From an uncultured Brachybacterium sp. (GTDB lineage: Bacteria; Actinomycetota; Actinomycetes; Actinomycetales; Dermabacteraceae), in contig NZ_CANMSY010000002.1 in the NCBI RefSeq assembly GCF_947500705.1, forward strand, positions 558,001 to 622,000: DNA of 64,000 nt, read 5' to 3'. A program made the position numbers and the translations under genes. A model generated the notes under the pieces. It was not told the DNA's origin. It searched no databases and was given only the letters and a program-made list of their open reading frames with translations. Positions 41,624 through 50,809 of the stretch are shown piece after piece; the stretch's first letter is position 1; each line of letters opens with the position of its first letter.

Positions 41624-43393
41624 GTGGGTGAGTTCGAGGAGGACCAGTTCGCGTCCGACGACGCGGACGCAGCGGGCGAACCGCTGGCCGGTATCCCTGC
41701 GCGTGAGGACAGCCGCGCCGCCGAGGCCCCGGCCGACCGCGATGCCGCCGCTGCGGGCACGGAGGACCCGCCCGATCCCGGTGCTGCGACGGCTCCCGGT
41801 CTGCCTGCCGAGCCCGAGGCCGGTGTCGCGCCGGAAGGTCTGCCTGCGTGGTCGGTGCGGGCGCGGCGGGTGCTGGATGAGGAGTGCATCATCGAGGAAG
41901 CCGTCCCGGGGAGTCTTGACGCGGGCCGGGTGATGGGTCTGCATCGCACGATGCGGATCCGGGCGAGTCTGCGGGCGCATCAGCTGCGTCAGCTCTCCAC
42001 GTTCTTTCGGGAGGATCCCGAGGTACGGGGCCTGCTGGATGACGCTGACGTCACGGCGTTGAAGGTCGCCGCAGGGCTGCGGTGCACCTACCCCCAAGCT
42101 CATGCGCTGGTTCGTGACGCGCATCTGGCGGTGGCGTGGATGCCGGTGACGTTCACGTATCTGCGGCGGGGGGATCTGCCCGAGCAGTGGCATCACTACC
42201 TGATCCGCCACTGCCGGCGTCTGAGCGAGGAGCAGGCCCGGGAGGTGGATGCGCATATGGCCGGTATCGAGATCCCGTCGGTCTCGCAGGACACGTTCGA
42301 GAAGCATGTCCGGCTCGCGGTCGCTCTGGCGACCGCGGGGACGCTCCCTGCCCCGCCGTCCCAGTCACGCAATGTGGAGGTCGTGGGGGTCGATACCGAG
42401 ACGGGGACCGCGGCACTGATGGTGACGGGCCCGATTCCGGAGATCCAGGCCCTCGCCCACCGGCTCGATATCGCAGCCCGCACGGTCCAGAAAGCCCAGC
42501 GCCACGCGCTGGAAGCCGGGGTGGAGGGGCCGTTGCCGTTCGATATCGATCGTGACCTCGCCGAGCGGGGTACTGCCCTGTCGTTGCGGACGCTCAGATA
42601 TGCGATCTTGACTCACTCGGTCCTGGATATCGATCCGGTCCAGGAGACGGCACGGCCCTACAAGATCCTGGTCACCGTCCCGGCCCTGACCCTGATGGGC
42701 CACAGCGACGCACCCGCAATGCTGGACGGGATGACGCCCCTGCCCGCACAGCTCGCCCGAGAACTCGCTGCGGGAGAGAGCACGTGGCAGCGGATCCTCA
42801 CCGATCCGATCACCGGCGCCTACCTGCCCGTGACCGCGCAGACCTACCACCCCACCGCCCAGATGCGGCTCCAGCTGCGGCTGCGCCACCCCGTCTGTGC
42901 GGTGCCGGGCTGTGTCCGGGCGACGGTCCTCGCGGCGGAGGATGACCACATCATCGAATACGACCACGACCACCCGGGCCAGGGTGGGCAGACCAGTCTG
43001 TGGAACCTCCACCGGCTCTGCTGGCTGCACCACAAGCAGAAGACCGCCGGGCTGATCGACCCCGCCCGTGACCCGGCCGATGACCCCGCCCACGGGGACG
43101 GGACCACCACAGCCGGGCCGTTGGAGACGGTGTGGGATATCGGGCGGGACATCCGGCTACGGGCCCGGGAGGACACCGACCTGCTCACCCCACGTCTGGC
43201 CCGAACCCTCGAACGGGACTGGCGGACCTACCAACGCGCCCACGAGGACGCGCTACGCCTCCACGCCGAAGAGAAGACCAGACCCCGGCAGGAACGCGCC
43301 GCCGAGCAGCGCCGTGCCGCGTGGGCCAGACACCGCGGCCGCCGGATCATCCCACCCGGCCCCACCCACGACGAGACCGAACCACCCTTCTGA
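41624..43393 (+). CDS. DUF222 / HNH endonuclease protein (13E12 repeat family)
   Basis: 589 residues from GTG 41624, chosen because AGGAGG lies seven nt upstream; GTG 41606 or 41618 are alternatives. Residues ~1-85 are acidic and Pro/Ala-rich. A DUF222 region follows. The C-terminal HNH domain begins with CAVPGCVR and contains DDHIIEYDHDHP (His442) and NLHRLCWLHHKQKT, the zinc and catalytic residues of HNH nucleases. Family members occur in many copies in actinobacteria and are suspected mobile elements, though no mobility has been shown to my knowledge. The last ~40 residues are Arg-rich. Convergent with pncA. Confidence 0.92.
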   Translation: MGEFEEDQFASDDADAAGEPLAGIPAREDSRAAEAPADRDAAAAGTEDPPDPGAATAPGLPAEPEAGVAPEGLPAWSVRARRVLDEECIIEEAVPGSLDAGRVMGLHRTMRIRASLRAHQLRQLSTFFREDPEVRGLLDDADVTALKVAAGLRCTYPQAHALVRDAHLAVAWMPVTFTYLRRGDLPEQWHHYLIRHCRRLSEEQAREVDAHMAGIEIPSVSQDTFEKHVRLAVALATAGTLPAPPSQSRNVEVVGVDTETGTAALMVTGPIPEIQALAHRLDIAARTVQKAQRHALEAGVEGPLPFDIDRDLAERGTALSLRTLRYAILTHSVLDIDPVQETARPYKILVTVPALTLMGHSDAPAMLDGMTPLPAQLARELAAGESTWQRILTDPITGAYLPVTAQTYHPTAQMRLQLRLRHPVCAVPGCVRATVLAAEDDHIIEYDHDHPGQGGQTSLWNLHRLCWLHHKQKTAGLIDPARDPADDPAHGDGTTTAGPLETVWDIGRDIRLRAREDTDLLTPRLARTLERDWRTYQRAHEDALRLHAEEKTRPRQERAAEQRRAAWARHRGRRIIPPGPTHDETEPPF

Positions 43394-43407
43394 CTCAGGC
43401 AGTCAGA
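43389..43407. terminator. Hairpin spanning both stop codons of HNH and pncA genes
   Basis: TCTGACT (43389-43395) pairs perfectly with AGTCAGA (43401-43407) around CAGGC. The stem contains the HNH stop TGA and the pncA stop, so one 19-bp element ends both convergent genes. There are no T-tracts. Confidence 0.4.
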
Positions 43408-44027
43408 CCCGGCGACATGACCACCTCGACCCCGGCCGTGGACAGCTCGTCCGCGAGGGCGGGAATCCCTGCAGAGTGCACCGCCGCGGTGAGGTCCCGC
43501 AGCACCCGCACCGGCGCACCGGACTCTGCTGCGCCGAGAGCCGTGGCGCGCACGCAGAAGTCGTACGCCAGCCCCACCACGTCGATCCGCTCCCAGGTGC
43601 CGCCATCGGTCGGAACAGCGGCGATCAGCTGATCCACCTGCTCGCCCGTCGCGACGACCTTTCCCTCGAGCACGCTGTACGACGGAACCCCCTGCCCCTT
43701 CCGCACGATCTCGAGCCGCTCCCCCAGCTCCTCGGCGAGCGCCGCCACCTCCGGGTGCAGCGCCGCACCCTCGGTCTCCGCGACGCAGTGCACCGGCCAG
43801 GTCTCGGCGAAGTCCGGCTCCGCCGGCGGCACCGCGAAGTGTCCGCCGTTGTCGGTGTCCCCGCGATGCCAGTCCTGACTGGCGAGGATGCGGTCATACC
43901 CGGCGCCATGGACCCGCACATGCTCGGCGATCCTCCGCGCCACCTCGGCGCCCCCGTCGACGCCGAGCGCACCGCCCTCGCAGAAGTCGTTCTGGACATC
44001 GACGATGATCAGCATGCGCGACGACAT
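43395..44027 (-). CDS. pncA: Nicotinamidase
   Basis: 210 residues from ATG 44027, with GAGGAG five nt upstream. The isochorismatase-fold catalytic triad is Asp10 (VDVQNDF), Lys110 (RKGQG) and Cys158 (LAYDFCV). The metal site has Asp52, His54 and His63 (SQDWH...GGHF). It converts nicotinamide to nicotinate for NAD salvage and activates pyrazinamide in mycobacteria. The open frame continues 29 codons upstream without similarity. A TATTGC -10-like element lies ~20 bp upstream. Confidence 0.94.
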   Translation of the reverse strand: MSSRMLIIVDVQNDFCEGGALGVDGGAEVARRIAEHVRVHGAGYDRILASQDWHRGDTDNGGHFAVPPAEPDFAETWPVHCVAETEGAALHPEVAALAEELGERLEIVRKGQGVPSYSVLEGKVVATGEQVDQLIAAVPTDGGTWERIDVVGLAYDFCVRATALGAAESGAPVRVLRDLTAAVHSAGIPALADELSTAGVEVVMSPGLTA

Positions 44028-44158
44028 GGCACTCCTCGCTCCGGCAATAGGTTCCGGTCCAGCGTACGCAGTGCCCCGGCGTCCACCCGCTCCCACCCGC
44101 GCTCCGCGGAGCACCTCCGCTGTCCCTCGCCTCCCCGGAGCCTGGCAGAATCGTTCGC

Positions 44159-46222
44159 ATGTCAGCGTTGCCTCCCCACCCGACCGCGCCCCGCACCTAC
44201 CCCCGGCTGCTCTCGCCGCTGGATCTGGGCCGGTTCGAGGTGCGCAACCGCATCGTGATGGGCTCGATGCACGTCGGGCTCGAGGACCGCCCGGCCGAGG
44301 TCAAGAAGCTCGCCGCCTATCTCGGCGAGCGCGCCCGGGGCGGTGCAGGGCTGATCGTGACCGGCGGCTTCTCCCCCGACCGCACCGGCCGGCTCACCCC
44401 TGGCGGGGCACAGGCCGACGCACGCACCCTGCGCGGCCACCGAGTGATCACCCGCGAGGTCCACGAGGCGGATGGCCGGATCATCCTGCAGCTGCTGCAC
44501 GCCGGCCGCTACTCCTTCCATCCCCTGGCCGCGTCCGCCGCCGCCGGGAAGTCACCGCTGTCCCCGTTCCGGGCCCGCCGTCTGACCCGGCGCGGGGTGG
44601 GCCGCACCGTGGAGCACTTCGCCGAGGCCGCACGGCGAGCAGTCGAGGCCGGCTACGACGGCGTCGAGATCATGGGCTCCGAGGGCTACCTCCTGAACCA
44701 GTTCCTGGCGCCGGCCACCAACCGGCGGCGGGACCGCTGGGGGCGCGGGCCCGAGGGCCGGCGAGCGCTTCCGCTGGCCGTGGCCGCCGCCGTGCGGGAG
44801 GCGATCGGCGACGAGGCCCTGCTCAGCTACCGCCTCTCCCTGCTGGACCTGGTGCCGGGCGGCCAGACCTGGGAGGAGACGACCGCCCTCGCCCAGGGCC
44901 TCGTCGAACGCGGTGTGGACGTGCTGTCCTCCGGGATCGGCTGGCATGAGGCGCGGGTGCCCACGATCGTCACCTCGGTGCCGCGAGCGGCGTTCGCCGA
45001 GAACACCGCTGCCCTCCGCGAGCTGGTGGAGGTGCCGGTGATCGCCTCGAACCGGATCCACGCTCCCGCCGTCGCCGAGCGGGTCCTCGCCGACGGCCAG
45101 GCGGATCTGGTCTCGATGGCGCGCCCGCTGCTCGCGGATCCGCAGCTGCCGAACAAGCTCGCAGACGGTCGCGCCAACCAGGTCGTCGCCTGCATCTCCT
45201 GCAATCAGGCCTGCCTGGACAAGGTGTTCGACGGCAAACGTGCCAGCTGCCTGGTGAACCCGCGTGCCGGGCACGAGACGGAGCTGCTGCTGAACCCTGT
45301 GATCGAGCGCCGTGCCCGCAAGGTCGCCGTCGTCGGCGCGGGTCCCGCCGGGCTCGAGGCGGCACTGGCCGCCGCCGAGCGCGGTCACATCGTGACCCTG
45401 TTCGAGGCGACCGCGGAGATCGGCGGTCAGCTGCGGCTGGCCGCCCGCATCCCCGGCAAGGAGGACTATGCGCAGGCGCTGCAGTCCTGGCGGATGCGAC
45501 TGGCGGCGGCCGGGGTGGGGATCCGGCTGGAGACGCGGCCGACGGGCCAGGACCTCGCCGGGTTCCATGATGTCATCGTCGCGACCGGTGTGAAGCCCCG
45601 CGAGATCGAGCTGCCCGCGACGGGCGGGCCGCAGGTGATCAGCTACGCCGACCTGCTCGAGGGGCGGGCCGAGGCCGGGGACCGGGTCGCGATCATCGGT
45701 GCCGGCGGGATCGGGGTCGACGTCGCCGAGTTCCTCAGCGCCCCGCGGCCGTCGCCGACCCTGGACGTCGCCGTATGGAAGCAGCACTGGGGCGTGGTCG
45801 AGGCCGACGAGGAGCATCGCGGCGGCGTCACCGCCCGGCCCGCCGAGGAACCGCGGCGCGAGGTCCATCTGCTGCAGCGCAAGGAGACCCGGATCGGGGC
45901 CGGGCTCGGCCGCACCACCGGCTGGGTGCACCGTGCGGAGCTGCGCCACGCAGGCGTGATCCAGCACCGCGGCGTGACCTACCGCCACGTCGACGAGCAG
46001 GGCCTGCACATCCTCGAGGGGGAAGACGCCCGGGTGCTCGAGGTGGACACCGTGGTGGTCTGTGCCGGGCAGGTCAGCGTCAATGCCCTGGCCGACGAAG
46101 TGGCTGCTGCACGCAAGGGTCGGGCGCCCCGCGTGCACGTGATCGGCGGGGCCGACGTCGCCGCGGAGCTCGACGCCGAGCGCGCGATCCGTCAGGCAGT
46201 CGAGGTCGCCGCCGGGCTCTAG
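44159..46222 (+). CDS. NADPH-dependent 2,4-dienoyl-CoA reductase-like flavoenzyme
   Basis: 687 residues. Residues ~10-330 are an old-yellow-enzyme TIM barrel binding FMN (LLHAGRYS, GYDGVEIMGSEGYL). A 4Fe-4S cluster is held by Cys345, Cys348, Cys352 and Cys364 (CISCNQAC then 11 residues to Cys). Residues ~375-687 form FAD/NADPH domains with GAGPAGLEAAL and IIGAGGIGVDVAEF. This is the E. coli FadH architecture, used for beta-oxidation of polyunsaturated fatty acids. The stop is immediately adjacent to the convergent penicillin-binding protein stop. A CAGAAT box lies seven bases before the ATG. Confidence 0.93.
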   Translation: MSALPPHPTAPRTYPRLLSPLDLGRFEVRNRIVMGSMHVGLEDRPAEVKKLAAYLGERARGGAGLIVTGGFSPDRTGRLTPGGAQADARTLRGHRVITREVHEADGRIILQLLHAGRYSFHPLAASAAAGKSPLSPFRARRLTRRGVGRTVEHFAEAARRAVEAGYDGVEIMGSEGYLLNQFLAPATNRRRDRWGRGPEGRRALPLAVAAAVREAIGDEALLSYRLSLLDLVPGGQTWEETTALAQGLVERGVDVLSSGIGWHEARVPTIVTSVPRAAFAENTAALRELVEVPVIASNRIHAPAVAERVLADGQADLVSMARPLLADPQLPNKLADGRANQVVACISCNQACLDKVFDGKRASCLVNPRAGHETELLLNPVIERRARKVAVVGAGPAGLEAALAAAERGHIVTLFEATAEIGGQLRLAARIPGKEDYAQALQSWRMRLAAAGVGIRLETRPTGQDLAGFHDVIVATGVKPREIELPATGGPQVISYADLLEGRAEAGDRVAIIGAGGIGVDVAEFLSAPRPSPTLDVAVWKQHWGVVEADEEHRGGVTARPAEEPRREVHLLQRKETRIGAGLGRTTGWVHRAELRHAGVIQHRGVTYRHVDEQGLHILEGEDARVLEVDTVVVCAGQVSVNALADEVAAARKGRAPRVHVIGGADVAAELDAERAIRQAVEVAAGL

Positions 46223-48100
46223 CTAGGCGCCCTCGAGCACCTCGCGGGCGATCGGGCCGGCAGTGACGGAGCCGTAGCTGCCGTCCTCGACGAACGCTGC
46301 GACCACGAGATCGCCCTGGGCGACGATCACCCAGGAGTGGAGCTTCAGTTCCCCCTCCGCGTTGGTCCACTCCGCGGTGCCGGTCTTGCCGATGACCGGC
46401 TCGCCGGGGAGGTCCGCGAAGTCGCGGAGGCTGCCGTCGGTGACCACGCCGCGCAGCATCTCCTGCAGCTGCGAGGTCTCCTCCGCCGTCAAGGGGTGCG
46501 GCACCTCGGTGGTCACCGGATCGACGTCGGCGAGGATCCGCGGGGTCACCGTCGCGCCGTTCTGGATGCTCGCGAGCACCACCGCCATGGACAGCGGGGA
46601 GGTGAGCACCCGGCCCTGCCCCATCATCGCCGCGGCGTGCTCGGTGCCGGTGTCCTCCGGGTCGATGGATCCCATGAAGGCCTCGAGCCCCTCGGGGGCC
46701 TCCTGGCCGATACCGAGGGTGGCCGCGGCGTCGGCGAGCGCGGGCTGGTCCACCGTGTCGTGCTGCAGCAGCAGGGCGGTGTTGCAGGAGTACGCGATGA
46801 CGGAGCGCAGAGGCATCATCCCGAACAGGGACGGGTCCATCGAGTCGGCGTTCTTGAAGCTCGCGCCGTCGATGCTCGCCGTCTCCGGGCACTCCAGCTC
46901 GGTGTCCGGGGTGATGCCCGCCCGCAGCAGCGAGAGGGCGGTGACCGCTTTGAAGGTGGAGCCGGGGGCGTACTGGCCGACGAGACCCACCGGATAGGAC
47001 TGGCCGGTGGGTCCGAGGGCAGAGGCCAGGAGGTCACCGGTGGAGGGCTGCAGCACGATCACCGCAGCCGGCGACTCCGCCTCGGCGATCGCCGCGGTGG
47101 CCGAGCGCTGCAGATCGGTGTCGAGGGTGGTGGGAACCGCCGCCCCGTCGACAGGATCGACCCGGTGCAGGGAGCGCTGCTCTCCGCCGTCGTCGGCCAC
47201 CGCGACCACCTCGGCACCGTCCGTGCCGACGAGCGCGTCATGCCGGGCGCCGACCACGCCGCCGCTGGCGATCAGATCTCCGGCGACGAGCTCGCCGTCG
47301 GACTTCTCGATGTCCTCGGCGCTCGCCTCACGCAGGGAGCCGAGCACCCCGGGCGCGAAGTCGCGCCGGGCGGCGAGGGGGCGGTTCTGCTCGAGCGCCC
47401 GGAAGCCGGTGATCTGCGCGGCCTCGTCCAGCGGGTACTCCCCCTCGGCCTCGACGCGGACGGTGAGGGCGGGGACGAAGGCCTCGGGGCCGTTGTCGGC
47501 GACGGCCTGGGCGTAGCGGTCGGGGTCGGTGCCCAGCAGCCCGGCGAGGTCGCGGGCCGCGGCCTCCTGCTCGCCCTCCTCGAGCTGGGTCTTATCCAGG
47601 CCGAGGACCTTCACCGGGAGCTCTCCGTACAGCACGTCGCCGTCGCGATCGGTGACGGTGCCGAGGGTCGCGGGCACGGTCGCGAGGTCCAGATGCTCGT
47701 CAGCGCCCAGGCCCGGGGCGTAGACCTCTGGGCGGAGCTCCGCCGCCCAGCCGTCCTCGCCGCGGCGCAGGGTCGCCTCGGTGGTGTACTCCCAGGTCCC
47801 GGCGTCATCCGGCAGGGTCCAGGTCCAGGCGAGGGTCGCGGTGCGCACGCCATCTTCCGCGGTCCCGGCATCGGCGAGCTCGACCTGCGGGGCGGCGCCC
47901 GTCGCCTCGATGAGCGGGCCGAGGACCGTCTGATGCGGGGCCGCGGAGGCGTCCGACAGAGCGGCGACGAGGGCCTGGGCCTCCTCCTGCCCGTCGTCGG
48001 CGCTGCTGCGCCACAGCAGACCGGCTGCCACCAGTGCGGCGATCGCGAGCACGGCGATCAGGATGAGCAGTGGTGCGCGGCGGGTCGAAGAGGAGGCCAT
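46223..48100 (-). CDS. Penicillin-binding protein, MecA-N-like transpeptidase
   Basis: 625 residues from ATG 48100. A membrane anchor (~residues 10-30) leads to an NTF2-like MecA-type N-terminal domain, a dimerisation region and a transpeptidase domain. The active-site motifs are S381-TFK384, S438-C-N440 and K572-TG. It cross-links peptidoglycan in the periplasm-equivalent space. Similar actinobacterial class B PBPs (PbpA/PenA-like) are anchored and septal or lateral. The gene is divergent from a PfkB kinase, with promoters that appear to overlap in only 30 bp. The long frame upstream of ATG 48100 is antisense to that kinase. Confidence 0.92.
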   Translation of the reverse strand: MASSSTRRAPLLILIAVLAIAALVAAGLLWRSSADDGQEEAQALVAALSDASAAPHQTVLGPLIEATGAAPQVELADAGTAEDGVRTATLAWTWTLPDDAGTWEYTTEATLRRGEDGWAAELRPEVYAPGLGADEHLDLATVPATLGTVTDRDGDVLYGELPVKVLGLDKTQLEEGEQEAAARDLAGLLGTDPDRYAQAVADNGPEAFVPALTVRVEAEGEYPLDEAAQITGFRALEQNRPLAARRDFAPGVLGSLREASAEDIEKSDGELVAGDLIASGGVVGARHDALVGTDGAEVVAVADDGGEQRSLHRVDPVDGAAVPTTLDTDLQRSATAAIAEAESPAAVIVLQPSTGDLLASALGPTGQSYPVGLVGQYAPGSTFKAVTALSLLRAGITPDTELECPETASIDGASFKNADSMDPSLFGMMPLRSVIAYSCNTALLLQHDTVDQPALADAAATLGIGQEAPEGLEAFMGSIDPEDTGTEHAAAMMGQGRVLTSPLSMAVVLASIQNGATVTPRILADVDPVTTEVPHPLTAEETSQLQEMLRGVVTDGSLRDFADLPGEPVIGKTGTAEWTNAEGELKLHSWVIVAQGDLVVAAFVEDGSYGSVTAGPIAREVLEGA

Positions 48101-48117
48101 AGCCCCATGCTCCCACC

Positions 48118-48123
48118 TACACT
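48118..48123 (+). promoter_or_regulatory. -10 box TACACT, leaderless PfkB promoter
   Basis: TACACT ends seven bases before ATG 48131. It lies 18 bp from the divergent PBP gene start, so both promoters share the same 30 bp. Confidence 0.4.
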
Positions 48124-48130
48124 CGTGGCC

Positions 48131-49042
48131 ATGCCCCGAGTGCTCCACACCGCCCAAGCGCTCGTCGACGTCATCCTGGAGATCGACGAGCTGCCCCCGC
48201 GCGGCGGCAACGCCAACGCCCGCAGCGAGCGCTGGTACGCCGGCGGTGCGGTGACCACGCTGATCGCCGCCTCCCGCACCGGCGCGGTCGCGGTGCACGG
48301 CGGAGCCCACGGCACGGGCCCGCACGGCGACCTGATCCGTGAGGCGCTCGCGCGGGACGGTGTGCTCCTCTCGGACGAGATCCATGGCGAGGCGGATACC
48401 GGCTACTGCACGGTGCTGCTGGAACCGTCGGCCGAACGCACCTTCCTCACCGTGTACGGAGCGGAGCGTCAGATCACCGCTGAATCCCTCGCGACTCTGG
48501 ATCCGCAGCCCGGGGATCTCGTGTGCGTGTCCGGGTACAGCCTGTTCGAGCCCACCCGCGATCCGCTGCTGGAGTTCCTCGACTCCCTGCCCGAGGGGGT
48601 CGACGTAGTGCTGGATCCGGGCGATCCCTTCGCGAGCTTCCCTCCCGCGATCCAGCGGCGGGTGCTGTCACGCACCACGGTGTGGACCTCGAACGCCGAC
48701 GAAGCGCGGGCTCTCACCGATCTCGACGATCTCGAGGACACCCCGGAGGCGATCCGTCGGCGGCTCTCGCCGGGGGCAGTGGTGGTGGTGCGCGACGGCG
48801 ATCGCGGCTGCCTCGTGTTCCATCACGGTCGCGGCACCCAGATCCCTGCCTTCCCGCAGACGGCGGTGGACACCAATGGTGCGGGCGACACCCATACCGG
48901 GGTGATGCTGGCCGAGCGGGCCCTCGGCGCGGACTGGGAGTCCGCAGCCACCCGCGCCAACGCCGCGGCGGCGATCGCGGTGACCCGCCACGGCACCGAG
49001 AGCGCCCCGACCCGGGCCGAGGTCGACGCGTTCCTCTCGTGA
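48131..49042 (+). CDS. PfkB/ribokinase-family carbohydrate kinase
   Basis: 303 residues. The ATP/active-site motif is DTNGAGDTHTG with catalytic Asp, near residue 250. The N-terminal sugar-binding GGNANARSERWYAGGAV segment corresponds to the family GG-N motif. TSNADEA marks the middle strand. Sugar substrate unknown. ATG 48131 is seven bases after a TACACT box and has no Shine-Dalgarno. The longer open frame upstream is antisense to the PBP. Confidence 0.88.
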   Translation: MPRVLHTAQALVDVILEIDELPPRGGNANARSERWYAGGAVTTLIAASRTGAVAVHGGAHGTGPHGDLIREALARDGVLLSDEIHGEADTGYCTVLLEPSAERTFLTVYGAERQITAESLATLDPQPGDLVCVSGYSLFEPTRDPLLEFLDSLPEGVDVVLDPGDPFASFPPAIQRRVLSRTTVWTSNADEARALTDLDDLEDTPEAIRRRLSPGAVVVVRDGDRGCLVFHHGRGTQIPAFPQTAVDTNGAGDTHTGVMLAERALGADWESAATRANAAAAIAVTRHGTESAPTRAEVDAFLS

Positions 49043-49121
49043 GTGGGAGGTCCCGGCCCACGGTCAGCGTCCGGTTCTAAGATGGAGGCGCACATCACTG
49101 TCTGATCCGAATCAGGAGACC

Positions 49122-49613
49122 ATGGCCGACCCGACCTTCCACGATTTCACGGCGCTCACCATCGATGGTGAGCTCCGAGCGATGAGTGAGTACCGCGGGC
49201 GCCTGGTCCTCGTCGTCAACACCGCCACGCTGTGCGCCTTCACGCCGCAGCTGACCGGCCTGCAGGAGCTGCACGACCGCTTCTCCGCGCACGGCTTCAC
49301 GGTGCTCGGCTTCCCCTCGGACCAGTTCCATCAGGAGCCCGGGACGGATGAGGAGATCCAGGAGGTCTGCACCTCGACCTTTGAGGTCACCTTCCCGCTG
49401 TTCTCGAAGATCGATGTCAACGGTTCTTCTGCCCATCCGCTGTGGCAGTGGATGTGCGCGCAGAAGGCCGGGGTGATCGGTGGGCGCATCGCCTGGAACT
49501 TCACCAAGTTCCTCATCGACGGCGAGGGGAAGGTGCTGCGCCGCTACGCTCCGCCGGTGCCGCCGGGCCGGATCGCGCGCCGGATCGAGTCGGAGCTGGG
49601 CTTACGTCCATGA
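49122..49613 (+). CDS. Glutathione peroxidase-family thiol peroxidase
   Basis: 163 residues. The peroxidatic Cys38 sits in VNTATLCAFTPQ (family NVASxCGxT). Gln lies in PSDQFHQEP and Trp/Asn in WNFTKFLID, giving the catalytic tetrad. The usual Cys of the C-N-Q-F loop is Ser here (PSDQF), and the Gly after the catalytic Cys is Ala. Bacterial members normally use thioredoxin as reductant, so the missing cysteine may affect recycling. CAGGAG lies five nt before the ATG. A TAAGAT -10-like box is at 49078-49083. Confidence 0.9.
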   Translation: MADPTFHDFTALTIDGELRAMSEYRGRLVLVVNTATLCAFTPQLTGLQELHDRFSAHGFTVLGFPSDQFHQEPGTDEEIQEVCTSTFEVTFPLFSKIDVNGSSAHPLWQWMCAQKAGVIGGRIAWNFTKFLIDGEGKVLRRYAPPVPPGRIARRIESELGLRP

Positions 49614-49663
49614 AGGGTTGGTAGCGTGGGTCACAACCGACCACCTACCTGAAAGGTGACCCC

Positions 49664-50806
49664 ATGGAAGGCGTCATTCTCTTCCTCGTCCTCGGCCTCG
49701 GCTTCCTGATCCTCCTCGTGATCGTGGGGGCGCTGCTGTTCGGCGGCCTGCGCACCTCGCTGATGTTCACGGTGCATACGCAGGAAGCGGTCATCGTCGA
49801 GCGCTTCGGCAAGTTCAAGCGCGTCGCGCACGCCGGTCTGAACTTCAAGACCCCCTTCATCGACAACATCACCAGGCCGGTCTCGCTGCGCGTGCAGCAG
49901 CTCGAGGTGAACATCGAGTCCAAGACCAAGGACAACGTCTTCGTCAACGTCCCGGTCGCGGTCCAGTACCAGATCGAGAAGGACCAGGTCGTCGCGGCGT
50001 ACTACGAGCTGTCCAACCCCGAGGCGCAGATCCGCTCGTACGTCTTCGACACGGTGCGCTCGGCACTGTCCGGCCTCGAGCTGGATCAGGCCTTCGAGTC
50101 GAAGGACGACATCGCCAGCAGCGTCGAGCGGACCCTGGCGACGTCGATGCAGAAGTTCGGCTTCAACATCATCAACACCCTGGTCCAGGACATCTCGCCG
50201 GACCAGCGGGTGCGCGATTCGATGAACTCCATCAACGCCGCCCAGCGGGACCGGGTCGCCGCCCAGTCCCTCGCCGAGGCCGACAAGATCAAGCGCGTCA
50301 CCCAGGCCGAGGCCGAGGCCGAGTCCAAGCGCCTCCAGGGTGAGGGCGTCGCCGCCCAGCGCAAGGCGATCGCCCTGGGCATCGCCGAGCAGTACGAGAT
50401 GCTCCGCAAGGTCGGGATCGAGAACTCCGCCGAGCAGCTGCTGCTGATGACGCAGTACTTCGACACCATGCAGGACGTGGCCCGCAACGCCCGCTCCAAC
50501 GTGCTCTACCTGCCCTCGAACCCGGGTGCCGTGGGATCCATGGGGGACGAGATCCGCACCGCGATGCTGCAGTCGCAGGCCGCGGCCGCCGCGAGCCAGG
50601 ACGCCGATGTGGCCGACGCCGATTCCCGCAAGCGCATCTCCGCCGAGCAGCTGCGCGAGCAGGAGCAGCAGCGAGCCGAGCGGGCTCGCGCCCAGTCCGA
50701 GCAGCGTGCTCGCGCGGCGAGGCAGCAGGCGCAGCAGGCCCCGGAGAGCTACCCCGGCGGGAGCGTCCCGCCGTGGACGCGCCCGGGCAGCGCGAACCAG
50801 GGCTGA
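49664..50806 (+). CDS. SPFH/band 7 membrane protein
   Basis: 380 residues. An N-terminal membrane helix (~4-30) is followed by a band-7 domain (~35-250) with VIVERFGKFKRVAHAGLNFKTPF and the VVAAYYELSNPEAQIRSYVFDTVR helix. A long coiled region rich in Ala, Glu, Arg and Gln (~200-345) ends in a Pro/Gly tail. Stomatin/HflK-like scaffolds of this kind organise membrane microdomains and proteases. No NfeD partner is adjacent. A second, different SPFH protein is encoded at 22339. AAAGGTG precedes the ATG. Confidence 0.9.
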   Translation: MEGVILFLVLGLGFLILLVIVGALLFGGLRTSLMFTVHTQEAVIVERFGKFKRVAHAGLNFKTPFIDNITRPVSLRVQQLEVNIESKTKDNVFVNVPVAVQYQIEKDQVVAAYYELSNPEAQIRSYVFDTVRSALSGLELDQAFESKDDIASSVERTLATSMQKFGFNIINTLVQDISPDQRVRDSMNSINAAQRDRVAAQSLAEADKIKRVTQAEAEAESKRLQGEGVAAQRKAIALGIAEQYEMLRKVGIENSAEQLLLMTQYFDTMQDVARNARSNVLYLPSNPGAVGSMGDEIRTAMLQSQAAAAASQDADVADADSRKRISAEQLREQEQQRAERARAQSEQRARAARQQAQQAPESYPGGSVPPWTRPGSANQG

Positions 50807-50809
50807 GGA

